Shown here one piece after another: positions 33,901 through 45,913 of a stretch of 64,000 bases of DNA; within the stretch, counting starts at the first letter, position 1, and each line of letters opens with the position of its first letter. Location of the stretch: assembly GCA_029851415.1 (NCBI GenBank), contig CM056742.1, forward strand, positions 54,724,954-54,788,953, written 5' to 3'. The notes below the pieces were generated by a model, which saw nothing but the letters and a program-made list of their open reading frames with translations, ran no database searches and was not told the origin of the DNA. A program made the position numbers and the translations under genes. Origin of the DNA: Eretmocerus hayati. Taxonomy: Eukaryota > Arthropoda > Insecta > Hymenoptera > Aphelinidae.

Positions 33901-34380
33901 TACTATTGAATTTGTATACAGGTCAACATGTCGAAAAGACATTTACACGAGTCTGTCAATTCTCCAGTATCCAAGAAAACCAGATATACCTACTCATCTG
34001 ATTCTGAGCTGAGCTCTTATTATGTTGTCAAAATGAGTTTGAAAGATCAATCACTAGATACTATGCCAGTTACTATCAAAATTTAGAGCATTCAGAGGTC
34101 ATTGAGTTAAGCGACGATGAAACCCTCATGAGTAATTCACATGATTGAGGGGAACACAGATTTTCTAACAGAAGAAGCTAAGACTACCTCTCAAACTGAT
34201 GAAGACACTGAAGAGTTTGAATGTGAAGTCTCCTTCGATGATGAAAGTGACGTGGAACATTCTCAGACACCCGTTGAAGATGTTTCAGAGATAATTATAT
34301 CAAAGGAACAACATTGTCGTCATGAGAATTTAGATGGTAATACAACTTTGAATTCTATTTGAAACTCAATACTACACGTA
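33901..34380 (+). pseudogene. Possible gene fragment, acidic Ser-rich
   Basis: After an acceptor-like ttgtatacag at about 33922 an ORF begins MSKRHLHES and runs to a stop near 34085. The sequence then continues in other frames as acidic protein-like stretches (VIELSDDETL; EEFECEVSFDDESDVEHS). The compositional continuity suggests a decayed or multi-exon gene for a nuclear-type acidic protein. The family is unknown. Confidence 0.3.
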
Positions 34381-34891
34381 AAAATAAAATGCTATCATTC
34401 ATTTCCATTGGTTTTTCAGATTAGTTTTAGAGTACGCTGAATACAAATTTGATGAATACTTCAAAATCTTTGGAATATTCTTCATTTGAAGAATAATGTG
34501 ACACTCGAAATGTCATAGCAGTTGAATTGATGATCTTCAAAAACATTCTTTAAGTGTATTGAAGAATTTATTTTTTAGATGCCGCGAACTACCATACAAA
34601 AACAATTCTATTATAATGATCAGCAACTCAGTTTATTTTGTAATTCAAGTGGAAATAATGGAGATTTGTCAAAGGATTCTATTGAATAGACCATTTCGTG
34701 GGTATTAAATGAATTTTTCAAAGATTTCATTGAATTTAATATATTTGTTGTGGTTCCAGTTAATCATAAACATAGGTGAACTTTGAAAAGCTCGAACATT
34801 GAATGACTCGTGTGAGATCATTGAGGGAAATATTCTTAATACCACTCAAAAACATCTGTGGGATATTATAGATTCCATTGATTGACCATCC

Positions 34892-35387
34892 TTAATCTAT
34901 TTCTGATGCTCTTTCTTCAAAAATCCCATGATTAGTTATTCGATTCTCGAGAGTCATACTGGATTTTTGTGAAATGTAGTCACTAAAAAGTATAATCAAG
35001 TTTAGATATTGTGGATGAATTTGCTGAATAGATTTTAAAAAGTACTCACTATGTCCGTGGAAACCTTTTATCAACACACTGTATTGATTGATGAAAAAAG
35101 TTACTCCGACATCCACAATATTCTTTTTGACAATCTGCGAAAGGTTATCATGAGAGATTTCCAAAATCCAAAGGAAGTGGATTACATATAACCAACATAC
35201 CTTCAATACATTTTTCATACAATTCTGGAAAATATTTTGTAGTGGAATTGAACAATGCGGGTTGTATAATATTTTGAGATCCACTTGATAGTGTCTCAAA
35301 CTTTTTTTGTGTAGCACTCGTTTTCAAAACCTTGACATTTTGTGGACAAATATCACTAGATTTCCTCTTGTGTTTATCAAAATCCAT
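34892..35387 (-). pseudogene. Possible two-exon gene fragment
   Basis: An ORF begins MDFDKHKRKSSDICPQ at 35387. At 35200 a GTATGT donor and at 35135 a TTTCGCAG acceptor would define a 66-bp intron. The downstream open frame runs to 34892, but the frame that stays open does not match the spliced phase, so a shift or another splice is needed. No domain is recognised. It faces the 33901 fragment. Confidence 0.3.
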
Positions 35388-35399
35388 CTGTGAGGCTGA

Positions 35400-36020
35400 A
35401 GTTTTTCAGAATCTCTCTTGAGATAACCTATAAACAGAATCGATAACCATAAGAGTTTCTGCCAAGGGATACTCCTCGAAAGTTATAAAATGGAGGTCAG
35501 ATGATTGAACTCAAAGGAAGAACACATCGAGTATTCTGAAAATCGTGGCCTATGAGAATTACTTACTGGGTATACACGAAAATTATTGTTGTGTGATGTT
35601 GTGTTGTAATCATGAACCAGTCACTGAATTCGATACACTCGTCATACGAGCCACTGAACCCACGTATTTTCATAACAATTTGACTTCTTCTATCAATTAC
35701 TCATAAGAGAAAGTACCAAAATTCTAAGACGCTTCTTTTTCTTCTTCACATTAGGTTGTTTTGTTTCGTGGGCTCGATTCAGGCAAAACTATTGGTTCAA
35801 GCAATTCCTATTCCGATCACATATGAATCGCACGCCTGTAGCGCTGAATGTGAAGAGGAATGAGTAGTTATCAAGATTCACAGACCGCGTTCCTTATGAA
35901 TGCCATTACTTGCCGTTCGCAGATCACTAGAGCCTATTACAAGATCGAGTGTCGACTCCCCGTCAGAACTTTGAACGCTAAATATACAGAGAGTATACCT
36001 TTATATAATACTAGATAGTT
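35400..36020. other. Non-coding stretch
   Basis: No gene, repeat or RNA is evident. Confidence 0.3.
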
Positions 36021-36023
36021 ATA

Positions 36024-36240
36024 CAGTAGAACCTCGGTTAACGGACACCTCGGAAAAGCGGACACCTCTAAATACCGGCCATTCTGAGATGTTTTGTTTG
36101 ACTCATATTTGATTTACATAGGACTGAACCCTCGGAATAGCGGACAGGCCAATAGCGGACACCTCGCCAACTGGACACATTTTCCGCGCTCGATTTGATT
36201 GATTCCATGTTAATTCAACCTGAGAAACCGGACACTTGAA
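36024..36240. mobile_element. Fragment with a pogo/Tigger-like terminal inverted repeat
   Basis: CAGTAGAACCTCGGTTAA at 36024, preceded by TA, followed by repeats of the type gcggacacctc. This is the usual look of a pogo-type (Tc1/mariner superfamily) end, with TA as target. No matching right end or transposase is found, so only a fragment is supported. Confidence 0.5.
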
Positions 36241-36299
36241 TTTCGAGTCTGACTCCAGAAATGTTCGTAATGACAAGCCCAATTCGATGTAGAGGAATT

Positions 36300-36790
36300 T
36301 TGAAAAAAGCATCTTAAAGATGAGAAATTTGCCAACTTTTTGTGGTTCTTCATTTTTCTCTCAGCTCTTCTTGGTACCTCAAATAGCTGATGTAATTTCA
36401 AGGATTCCGAAAGAGAATCGTTTTCACTATATGGGCTGTAATTTGGACGCGGGTGAAGATAGACCAATTTTGCAATTGTCTGCTGTTTTTGACCGTATTT
36501 CGTTGAAAATCTGAGAACTGACACTCACACTCTTATCCGTACGACGTGGAAAATGATTAAAAAATCATTGCAAATGGCATTTTTTCCGTTCTTCAAGATG
36601 CTTTATTTGCAAAATTGTTTTATCTTTATTCGCGTCCAAAGAGCCAATATAGTAAAAACGGTTTTTTCTCGATATCCTTGAAATTACATCAGCTATTGAA
36701 GGTACGAAGAAGGTCTGAAAGAAAAATCAAAACCAACAAAAAGTTAGCATTTTCTCTCATTTTCAAGATGCTTCTTCCATTCCTCTACAT
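36300..36790. mobile_element. Hairpin element, diverged arms
   Basis: The left arm (36300-36480) recurs reversed at about 36590-36780. Shared phrases include atagctgatgtaatttcaaggat and aaagatg/catctt near both ends. The arms are perhaps 75-80% similar. Non-coding, MITE-like. Confidence 0.6.
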
Positions 36791-37149
36791 TAATCTGGGC
36801 TCAAGCAATTGTTACGGGATTCGTAACGTGGGTTCTTTTATACTGCACCTGGGGAGTCCTGACTCGACAGGTAGATAGGTGAAAATTCGGAAGAGTAATA
36901 AATACCAATGGAATACCTAGAGCTGCGTTTATTAGTCCAAAAGTACAATTAAGAGAGAGAGACTTTACAAAATACTGGGGTTGATTCTACTTGAGTGGAG
37001 TCCGTCAAGGGCTGAGGTACTCGACTCGGAATGGCGTTAATGAGCGACGTGTCAGATCGGTAGGTGAGTTTGTACTGAGAACTAGAAGCCCGGCGCGTGA
37101 TTCTAAGGACGAACGCACGTGACGGGAGCTCGCGGTGTACTGCGGTTCT

Positions 37150-37296
37150 AAGAGCTCGAAACGTACTCGACGGAGTCTCGTGGTAAACTGCGAATCTAAG
37201 CTCGAAACGTACTCGACGGAGTCTCGCGGTAAACTGCGAATCTGAGCTCGAAACGTACTCGACGGAGTCTCGGGGTAGACTGCCACTCTAAGCTCA
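37150..37296. repeat. Three tandem copies of a 46-50-bp unit
   Basis: Units contain gctcgaaacgtactcgacgg followed by agtctcg and a variable end, within the probable solo LTR. The third copy is diverged at its end. Confidence 0.8.
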
Positions 37297-37527
37297 TTGC
37301 CAGAGCTTTTGAGCTCTATTCATACTCTCTCGGACCCCGCGTTTCTCCTTCGTTCGTGGCTAGAAGAAATGCAGGTGAGGCGCGGCAGCGCTTTGTCCTT
37401 GCGCCCCTCGTCTAGATTCGCGGGCGCTACTCGCGGTTTCTCGGAGCTTCTCCTAGCTCCCCGAAGTCTCCGCTTCCCTGTATGCCTATACATTAAGATA
37501 CATAGTATATCTATAGCTTTTTTTTTT

Positions 37528-37879
37528 TAAGTGGAATATAAGGAAAAATCTGATGGCAGGCTATCCCTAATGGATCTCCCACCGGCAGACCATGAGCGCT
37601 TTCATTTTGCTCACCCGGTAAACCGGATGAGCATGAATCCAACGCCCGTGTGCCCTGGGGGCTAAAACCTTCTGCTCTCGGCCCTACAATGTTGGCAAGC
37701 CATCATTGCAGATCTGGGGGCAGCTAACCACTATCTAACTAATCCACCCCGGAACCGCGTTAGCATTACTTTAGGGTGGGAGGCGTATCGCGCGCCATGA
37801 GGCGTCCCTCTTCGGTGTGTCCGCTCTTCTGTCTTCTCTCTTCGTCATCAATGATCACTCTTCAAGTCGTCGTTGCTCG
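37528..37879 (-). other. LINE 3' untranslated region
   Basis: Non-coding sequence between the ORF2 stop and the poly-A. No notable structure is seen. Confidence 0.7.
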
Positions 37880-40848
37880 CTATGCAGCGCCCCTTGCTTG
37901 ACGCTGCAATGCCCGTTCTCGCTCTTCTTTTCGGGTGATCGCCGTCTTGATATAGGCGGCGATCTTATCCCACGTCTCTTTGTTGCGGAGCATGAACGGC
38001 AATAGATTCTCAGGGGTGATCTGATTTCCAAGCCAGTTCACGAGCTCCGCTCTCTCCGTAGCTGTGTTCAAGCAATGGAAGAGTGCATGCTCCACATCGT
38101 CCCAGTCTGCCGCACACATCTGACAGACCGGGGTCTCCCTCTTCTGGAACCGCTCCAGGTACTCTCCGAAGCAGCCATGCCCACTAAACGCTTGCGTCAG
38201 CCAGTAATCCAGCTCTCCGTGAGCTCGATCGATCCACCTGGCTATGTTGGGGATCAGCCTTCGCGTCCACTTCCCTTTCGTTGAGCTCTCCCACTCTTTT
38301 TGCCACTCTTCGACGGTCTCCCCCCTCTCGACGTCTCGTATGAGGGCCTTGCAAGTGGGGTTGAGCACGACTCCATCGCTCTTGAGGGTTTCTTGGCATT
38401 TCCATACCCGCACTCTCTCGGCTACAAGCAGTCGAATGGGTGGTGTACCCGCAAGCACACAGGCTGCGTGGTCAGACACCGTGCAATAAGCACTGATCGT
38501 CCGTAGCGCGAAACGCCGCTGGACTGGACCTAGCTTTGCATCGATTACGGACCCTCTAGCTACCTGCCCCCAAATTGGTGCACCGTACAGCATGATGGAA
38601 TAGCTCACGGTGCTGAGTAAGGCTCTTCTGTTTGGCTTGGGGCCACCAATGTTTGGCCTGAGCCGCTGGAGGGCGCCACCGACCCTGTCTGCCTTCAGCG
38701 CTGCTTCTCTGGCTTGTGCCTTGTAGCTCCATCGGTCATCAAACCAAACCCCAAGGTACTTAAGTTCCCTCTTGAGTGGAATCTCGTACCCGTTGATGGA
38801 GAACACGGGAGTTTTGAAACTCCTCCTCTTGGTGACTAGCATCGCTTCGCACTTGTGCTCGGCAAGCTCCAGCCCGTTCTCAGAGAACCATTGACCAATG
38901 CGGTAGAGAGCTTCATTGGCCACACACTCCACTTGCTACGCGGTTTCGGCGACCACGACTAATGCCGCATCGTCCGCGAAGCCAATGAGTTCTGCCCCAT
39001 CTGGAAGACTCATGTTCAGGAACTCGTCGTATTGCGTGTTCCATTCGAACGGTCCTGACACGGATCCTTGAGCTATCCCTGCAGATAATTCCAGCTCAAC
39101 CCTTCCCTCATCGGTGTCACATACGAGGACTCTGTCACGCAGTCCATCGCTGATGACTGCGAGCAGGTAAGGGGGACTCTTCCATCTAGGGACCTATAGA
39201 TCCGTTCCCAGCTTGCTGTGTTGAAGGCGTTCTTGACATCCAAGCATATTATGGCACAAAACCCTCCTCCTGGTTGGGGAACCATTGTATGCGCTCTGTG
39301 ACCTCTGTCTTGTACGCTTTCTATTGCGTGCATTGTACTGCGCCCCTTGCGGAAGCCAAACTGCATCGGGGACATCCCTCCGCTACGCTCATACTCTTCC
39401 TCCGCCCGGTTTAGGATCATGCGGTCATACATCTTCCCGATGTTGTCCAGCATATTGAGTGGCCGATTCGATGATGGCTCCGCTGGTTCTCCACCCTTCC
39501 CCTTGGGGATGAGGACTAGCTTCTGCCGTTTCCACACTTTCGGGAACACTCCCGCAAGGAGACACTTATTGAACAGCTTCAATTGCAGGGTAGGCTGCTC
39601 TCGAGCCACTATTTTCAGGGCTTCATTAGGGATACCATCCAACCCCGGGGCCCTACCATTCGCCAGTCTTGTAGCGGCTCGTCTTAGCTCTTCTTCGGTG
39701 AAGAGGGGGATTGGGTCGGAGATGAACCCAGGGAATGTGAGTCTGGGCTCCCCTCTCGGGTAGAGTGCCCTGGCAATCCGTAGAACTGACTCTTTGTCAG
39801 TTGGCGCTGTTGGTCCGTCTCTCAATCGCAGTCTGCTCATGACCACCCGGTACGGTGTGCCCCACGGATCTTGATCGACCATGTTGCATAGCTCCGACCA
39901 GCATTTTTGTTTGCTGCGACGGATGGCATCCCGAAGAAGCTTCTCCGCCTCTTTGTAGGCCGCTTCGTCTGCTGCCGCTGATGGACGTCCACGTTTGCGC
40001 GCTCGCTTCGCTCGCCTCCTCTGAGCGTTTGCGCTGCGGCGAAGATCCCTGATCTCATCGTTCCACCAGTATACTTGCCTCTTCTGGAACCGGGGTTGCT
40101 TCCTCCTCGGCATGGAGGCGTCGCAGGCTCGGGTGATGGACCGGATGACGCTCGATACCGTCTCCTCCGGCGAGAGCTCTTCTCCGGGGTCCTCTGCTCT
40201 CAGGATTGCTTCTCTGAAGCTTTCCTCGTCTAGTTTGCGGACTTGCCATCCCTCGATCTGCCGTGCTATGCCTGCATCTCGGACATGGTCTATCTTGAAG
40301 AAGATATGGCAGTGGTCGCTGAGCGTTTCCGAGTCAAGGACCTGCCACTTCGTGACTCGTCTCATGAGAGGCGCGCTAACAAACGTTAAGTCGAGCACTG
40401 AGGATGATGCCCCTCTGTGCCATGTCGCCTTTCCTACCTCGTTGAGGCAAACCAGGTCCAATTGGGCCATGGTTGTTTCCAGCGCGTTGCCTCTTTCATC
40501 CTCTGGCCCTCCACTCCAGGCTGGAGCTTTGGAGTTTCCCCGCAGTTCCCGAAGGAAGACATTCATCGGTGCGTTCGGTGAGTAATAGCAGCTATACACC
40601 GCAATATCGCCGATGACTCTTCGGGCGAAGCCCGTCCCTTCGGTCGGTCTTTTTGTCTCTGTAAGGCTCACGTTCCAGACTTGGATGGCCGATCCCCTCC
40701 CAAGGTCTTCCGTGGTTCGTGGTCGCTCTTCTCGGAGATACTGCTCGGAGATGATGAGGACGTCTGCTCCCAGTCTTGAGGCCTCTGCTTCGAGTAGACT
40801 GTGAGCATCGTTGCTCCTGCAGAGATTCGCTTGCAGGAAACTAGCCAT
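37880..40848 (-). pseudogene. LINE ORF2: endonuclease and reverse transcriptase, disrupted
   Basis: Nicks target DNA and copies the LINE RNA at the nick. The endonuclease starts SFLQANLCRSNDAHSLL and has LSDHCHIFF near residue 185. The segment that should hold the GDFN motif is missing between LRGNS and KAPAWSGG, suggesting an in-frame deletion of about 20 codons. RT motifs: WKRQKLVLIPKGKGG, SSNRPLNMLDNIGK, FGFRKGRSTMHAI, CLDVKNAFNTASW. A frameshift near 39175 moves the FADD motif (about 38980) to another frame. A TAG near 38937 then precedes the thumb and C-terminal part (38932-37880), which has a CxxC...HxxxxHC zinc motif (CQMCAADWDDVEHALFHC). It cannot make a full protein as read. Confidence 0.88.
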
Positions 40849-42358
40849 CTTCGCGCTCCTTCCGGCCCTCCCATGCTGCTCGCGCCTGCTGGTAGGCCTT
40901 GCAGCACTGCATGCCCGACCTGTGTTTGTGGTCCTCTTTGAGGGCCTCGCAGCTCAGGCATTTCTGCTCTCCGGTAACACATACCGCTGCTATGTGGCCT
41001 TCTTCCCCCCAGTTGAAGCAGCGTTTTTCCCGCCTCACTTGTGGCTTGTCGCACTTTGCGAACAAATGCCCGTATTGCAGGCAGTTGTAACATCTCGGGA
41101 TTCCGCCCTTTTCCCGGACCCGCGCGTTAACGAAGTCTACCCGGACTTTCCCTTTTGCCAGCACTTCTTTAGCTAGCCGCTCGGGCAGTGTGATCACCGC
41201 AATCTGAGTACCCCTGTATCCTGGGCGGATGGTTCGGGTCGTGATGCTGCCTGCATGCTCTGCTCCGAGTTCCTTCACGAAGGCTTCCTTAACTTCCGGG
41301 AGTGTGCTCACGTCGTCGAGGTCAAGCACTTCCAGCGTGATCGTTGGAGAAAGCCGTCGTATCTCTCTGGCGTCTTGGATCGCCCCCTTAAGGGCATCCT
41401 CAACGACCTCTGCCCTCACCCCCTCCTCGAGCTCGATGAGTAGATGACCCTCTTTCGTCTTCCGGAGTTTGGAGACTTTTGAGGCCACTTGCCTCGTTTC
41501 GTCTCCTTGCTTGACTCTCTTGATCATGTCCGCGTAGGACAAACCATCTTCCTTCACTTCTATGAGGAGTGCGTCGGGTCTAGTCCTTCCCCTATTTCCC
41601 TTGTTCTTCCTCTTCTTTTTTTTCTTTTCGGCTCTCCCCTGATCCTTGGGACGCCTCTCGTTTCCCCTACGTCCCCTGTTCCGTCCCGCAAGTTGCCAGC
41701 CGGAACCAGCGTCCGAGAGCTGACCGTTATCGGACCAGGTTGTCATTGGTGTCCCTGGCGTGGATGGGGGTGTCCTGAACAGTCCAGCCCCTTGTCTTGC
41801 AAAATTGAGCTGCTCCGGTTTGAGGGCTGCTCTCTTTGCTCTTTTGATATCGGCTTCCTGGTCCCTATTGATGGGGCTTGTGCGGCCTCTCTTCGTTTGG
41901 CTCCCCCATCTCGCTCTTTGTGGAGGCGGGGCCAGCGAGGATGATGATCCAGCGGCATTCTCGGCGATTGTCTCTAGACTCGAGCTGATTGCCTCTCTCA
42001 TTTCTGAAGCTCTTGTGCTGGCAGCTTCTAGCCCTTCACGTAGGCTGCTGGCCTTCTGAACAAGCTTCTTGGTCGACTTCTTTGCTGTCGCATGCTCGTT
42101 GACTTCCTTGGTTATGTCATCGAGTATTCTGAGTATCCTCTTCAGGAGTTCTTCCTCTCTCGAGTGAGCCTCTTTGAACTTACCCCAGCTCGTTTTGAGG
42201 TCAGCGGGATTAGTTCTGCGTAGCCTCTGTTGACTGGCGCCAGGCACCTTTCCTTCGCCAGTCTCCATCTCTTCAACATCAACTGTCTCCTTGTTTGATG
42301 TTGATGGTTGTGTTTGGGTGGGACACCCAGTTGGCAGATTCGCTCTGAAAGTTTCCAA
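40841..42358 (-). CDS. LINE ORF1: nucleic-acid-binding gag-like protein
   Basis: A 505-aa ORF, open throughout. The N-terminal half is charged with coiled-coil potential (residues about 60-150) and a Lys/Arg-rich tract (about 230-260). The middle resembles the ORF1 core of R1-clade LINEs. The C-terminus has zinc knuckles: CYNCLQYGHLFAKC is intact, CFNWGEEGHIAAVC has Trp in place of the second Cys, and a third Cys/His cluster begins CLSCEALKEDHKH. It binds LINE RNA in the particle. Its stop overlaps the ORF2 start as ATGGCTAG, so ORF2 is probably translated by termination-reinitiation. Confidence 0.85.
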   Translation of the reverse strand: METFRANLPTGCPTQTQPSTSNKETVDVEEMETGEGKVPGASQQRLRRTNPADLKTSWGKFKEAHSREEELLKRILRILDDITKEVNEHATAKKSTKKLVQKASSLREGLEAASTRASEMREAISSSLETIAENAAGSSSSLAPPPQRARWGSQTKRGRTSPINRDQEADIKRAKRAALKPEQLNFARQGAGLFRTPPSTPGTPMTTWSDNGQLSDAGSGWQLAGRNRGRRGNERRPKDQGRAEKKKKKRKNKGNRGRTRPDALLIEVKEDGLSYADMIKRVKQGDETRQVASKVSKLRKTKEGHLLIELEEGVRAEVVEDALKGAIQDAREIRRLSPTITLEVLDLDDVSTLPEVKEAFVKELGAEHAGSITTRTIRPGYRGTQIAVITLPERLAKEVLAKGKVRVDFVNARVREKGGIPRCYNCLQYGHLFAKCDKPQVRREKRCFNWGEEGHIAAVCVTGEQKCLSCEALKEDHKHRSGMQCCKAYQQARAAWEGRKEREDG

Positions 42359-43277
42359 GTTCGTTGTTGTTTCTGTAATTTTTTTTCCTTCCCTCCTATC
42401 CCCCTCGGATTACTGTGTCTTCGTTTGAGGTAGTGGTCCCACCTACCCCCGGCCACCAGTGCGAGTACCCCGTTCTTAGATCCTCCCTCTTGCCGACCGC
42501 GCCTACAGTCCGGTGGCCTCAGAAGACGTTCCAACCCCCGCACCCTGCAGCATGGTCCCGTCCGGTCACCAACCGGCACTACCACAGGAGCGGGATTTGG
42601 GTATCCCCCCTACCGTTGTGCGGGACTGCCTCCCCTCGTGGTTACTGAACGCGATACCCTCCAGAGTGGGCACGGACACAGCAGTGGAAGGATCCCCTCC
42701 CGGGGACGGTTGCACCGGTGGCGTGAGTGGCGCGCTGTGTGTGTCGTGTCAGTGTGGTGTCAGTCTCGCCCGCGTTTCACCCGGAGTCCCGACCAACGGC
42801 CATGCCAGCTGGTACCGTGGTAGCACTCCCTAGTTCGGCCGATCTCTATCCCCCTGAGGGTTTTTGTGTTTCCTTGGGGAAGATCGTGTTACCACTCAGC
42901 GAGAGAATGCCCGACTTGATTCGGGCCCTCGCGTCACTCTTGTGATCCGATGCATATACGATAGAGATACCCTGTATTAACAGGGTCACCGCGTTGCTTC
43001 TCACCAACTTTCGGTGTGCCCCTCGGAGCCAGCAAGACCGTCGCCGGTCGGCTCAGAATGTCCACGCGGGTTCACTTATTGTGTCGGTGTGGTGTTGTAT
43101 TGTGTATCTGCGACTCCTTGTCTGCGCTCGCTTATTTTGCATACTCTGCATATTCACGAGTAACCAGAGAGACTGAGGATCGTATCAATCCCCAGTTACT
43201 CTGGCCGTGCCACTATCCGCACCCTGTGGACGCACCCAGTAGCATGGAGAATGCTCTACCTCAACACGGTTCCTGGG
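42359..43277 (-). other. LINE 5' untranslated region
   Basis: GC-rich, no conserved ORF. It probably contains the internal promoter typical of this class. It ends at the right target duplication. Confidence 0.7.
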
Positions 43278-43445
43278 AGTATATCTATAGCTTACAATAC
43301 AAGGTACATCTATATGTTAGAATACCAGCTAAGCCTATATGGGATACGCATATACTCCCACATGCGGAGTATATATAGAGCTAGTTGGGAACCGACTAGG
43401 TTCCTGACACGTCCGTTCGCTGCATTCATCGCTCCCCTGAGCAAT

Positions 43446-45910
43446 ATTACAAATTTTCGCTCGTAAAAAAAATTTACATATTTTTTCGTATACTTCCCTC
43501 ATATAAAGTTGTATTCAAAATACCTTCGCGAATTCGACTTCTTCCTTAGAATTCTGAACTATTGTTCGACAATACATTGAAATCAAGAGTAGCATATCAA
43601 CGATTTCAGCTGCAATAATTTTCTACTTAGGTCTCGACTTGATTCCGAAGATTCCACTTGATTCCCGAAAGCGGTAATCAAAATATACAACCTCGGCTAC
43701 AAGTTGTTCGAGAAATGGAGTCTGATGAGAATCTCATTGATACAATATTTTAATTCAGCCGATGAGAGGCATCATTCGATCATTGTTATGGAAGTTTAAT
43801 GGAATCTTTGTGAATCTGATTACTAACATCCCACGGTCAGATTTTTGTTCAATACAAGATTTAACAAAATTCAGTCATTTGAAAGCTAAGATGCTACTCT
43901 CAGAATCATGTTTGGTATGGCAGGATGGCTGATTAATCGAGCGGTCTTAGGCCTACAAGAAGTTTTCCGGTGGACAGAGAGATCATTAAAGATATCTAAT
44001 GATTCTACGCGCGATGCTCGTGTCGATGGATTCTATACAATTCAAAAGATTGAATGATTTTACGGGATGAGGATAACATGGAATGATCCAAGTGACATCA
44101 AGGTCTCATAGACTAATAATTCGCTGAAAAAAAATTGCAATGGAATGAATGTAAAGCTCAACTAGTTGAAATACAATATCCATGATGAATTAATGGAAAG
44201 TTGAAGTATGCTCTGACTCGAATTTCCTACATAATTACATTCCAACTCTAAAATACTATTAAATAAACCTAAGATTACAGACTACCTAAGTCTCTCCCTC
44301 GCAAGATAGTTATAATAGATTCAAGATAACATTCATATTGTTGCAGTTCTGAGTACATCTCCATTCTGTCAGTATCTTCCCATTGTAGCGAGTTCTCGAT
44401 CATATTGCAAATCAATAATTACTGTTTCCTCTTTCATTTATTGATGATCCTTCAAGTTGGAAAATTTCAATCATATTCTGTAGTATGTCACTGTTCGAAT
44501 ACCGTTTTCATCATGATCATAGCTTAATTATCCAGAGATTTCAATTTAATCCTCGTTATTCCATGCTCCTTCGATCCTTGCTTTCCAGAATTCGATCCAT
44601 TATCCGGTAACTGGTCCTCCATTTCCTCATTTCATTGGTGATCAATTTTATCCTTGTTCCGTCATTCTATGTCCCTGCAATCTCCTTGAAATTCGATCAC
44701 AATTGAAATTGCATGGATCCATCCATCCAGATTTATCAAAATCAGATCAAATTAGTGTCAGCTTCCACTGAAAGATTGAGAAAATTGGGCAATTTTGTGT
44801 GTGGTTGCAATTCATACGTCCCGAGTTTCATCATTGCTGCTTGGTTCCTGAAACAAATCTTCTGACGATTATTCAAGGGATACCCCCCAGGCAACAGACT
44901 CTTGCTTCTAGTATGAAAGGTACGAAGAAAACATCCTTGATATTGACAGAAATTGGATCAAATGTTGCTGATTTCCATCACTGTGTAATAAATTGAATTG
45001 TTCGTCATGAAAAATTTAACTTGAGCCTCGCTAACTACCGCTAACCGTGCAAATTATTAGAGTCAAAAGACTCAAGGTTCGATTTATTTGCCATATAGTG
45101 CCCGCAAAAATTGATCTCCAGTTACCGAACAACATTTGGGCTCGATGAAAATTTATTTTCAATGGTCTAAAATAGTTTTCACCGTTTAAGTCGAGTTAGG
45201 TAAGGTTTTGCGAAAAATTACAAGACAGCCAAAAGATGCGACTTGACGAATTACACTACTTCACCTATTTTCATTTTCCCAATAGGAGCCACCTAAACTG
45301 AGATATCTTCGATTTTCTCCCAGAATTGCCGTATATTTGACTCAAAAATAGGTAATATTAATATTATTTCATCCCTCGGGTACTGGACCGAGAGAAAATT
45401 TCTTTTGAGATCTCTACGATTATTTGCCAATGACTCTCAATTATTCACACCGGTTTGTAATGCCCCCTGTAATGTTATCTGTCAAGCAAAAGTGAGAAAT
45501 CAATGATGATTTAGGTCAAACTTGCTCAAATGCCTTAGTTCCCTCTGTTTCTATTTCCGGGCCCCCCTTATTTTGACGAGTAATCCAATAGTTCAGAGCC
45601 TGAATCGGACGCAATCAACCGAACCTGATTGTCGCTCGTCCTATTTGTAAGTATGCAATACTCGGCCATTGCGCATGCGTTTTGTTTTATCCATCAGATC
45701 CCAAGTGTTGATGAGTTTAAACGCCTCAGTGTAGGCCTAACGCGATAGTGAATATTCGCATTTCCACGTGCCAGCTTTAGTGCAATTATTTATTCATTAA
45801 TATCCCTAATCCCAAACTATTACTCTGAGTCTCATGCGTGGACGTACTCCACTGGACGCAGTGCCTGTACCAGTGCCTTATTGCAGACTCATCTAGCAGA
45901 AATTGTAGTC
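43446..45910. other. AT-rich intergenic DNA
   Basis: Short random ORFs only. I see no gene, RNA or repeat I can support. Confidence 0.4.
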
Positions 45911-45913
45911 AAT

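Larger units (their letters stand above)
37520..43277 (-). mobile_element. R1-clade-like non-LTR retrotransposon (LINE)
   Basis: The element has a 5' GC-rich leader, ORF1 (gag-like), ORF2 (endonuclease-RT), a 3' UTR and a short poly-A (T run at 37520-37528). The target duplication AGTATATCTATAGCTT is at 37504-37519 and 43278-43293. About 5.76 kb and near full length, but ORF2 is damaged. It sits in the probable solo LTR. GC content is much higher than in the neighbourhood. Confidence 0.9.
36810..43439 (-). mobile_element. Probable solo LTR split by a LINE
   Basis: GC-richer sequence at 36810-37503 and 43278-43439 lies between 6-bp direct repeats AGCAAT (36804-36809 and 43440-43445). On the minus strand it has a TATA-like CTATATATA near 43370, a late AATAAA-like signal near 36930 and an end in CCGTAACA. 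Removing the LINE leaves about 850 bp. The start (CAGGGG or TCAGGGG) is not the usual TG, so the boundaries may be off. Confidence 0.4.
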
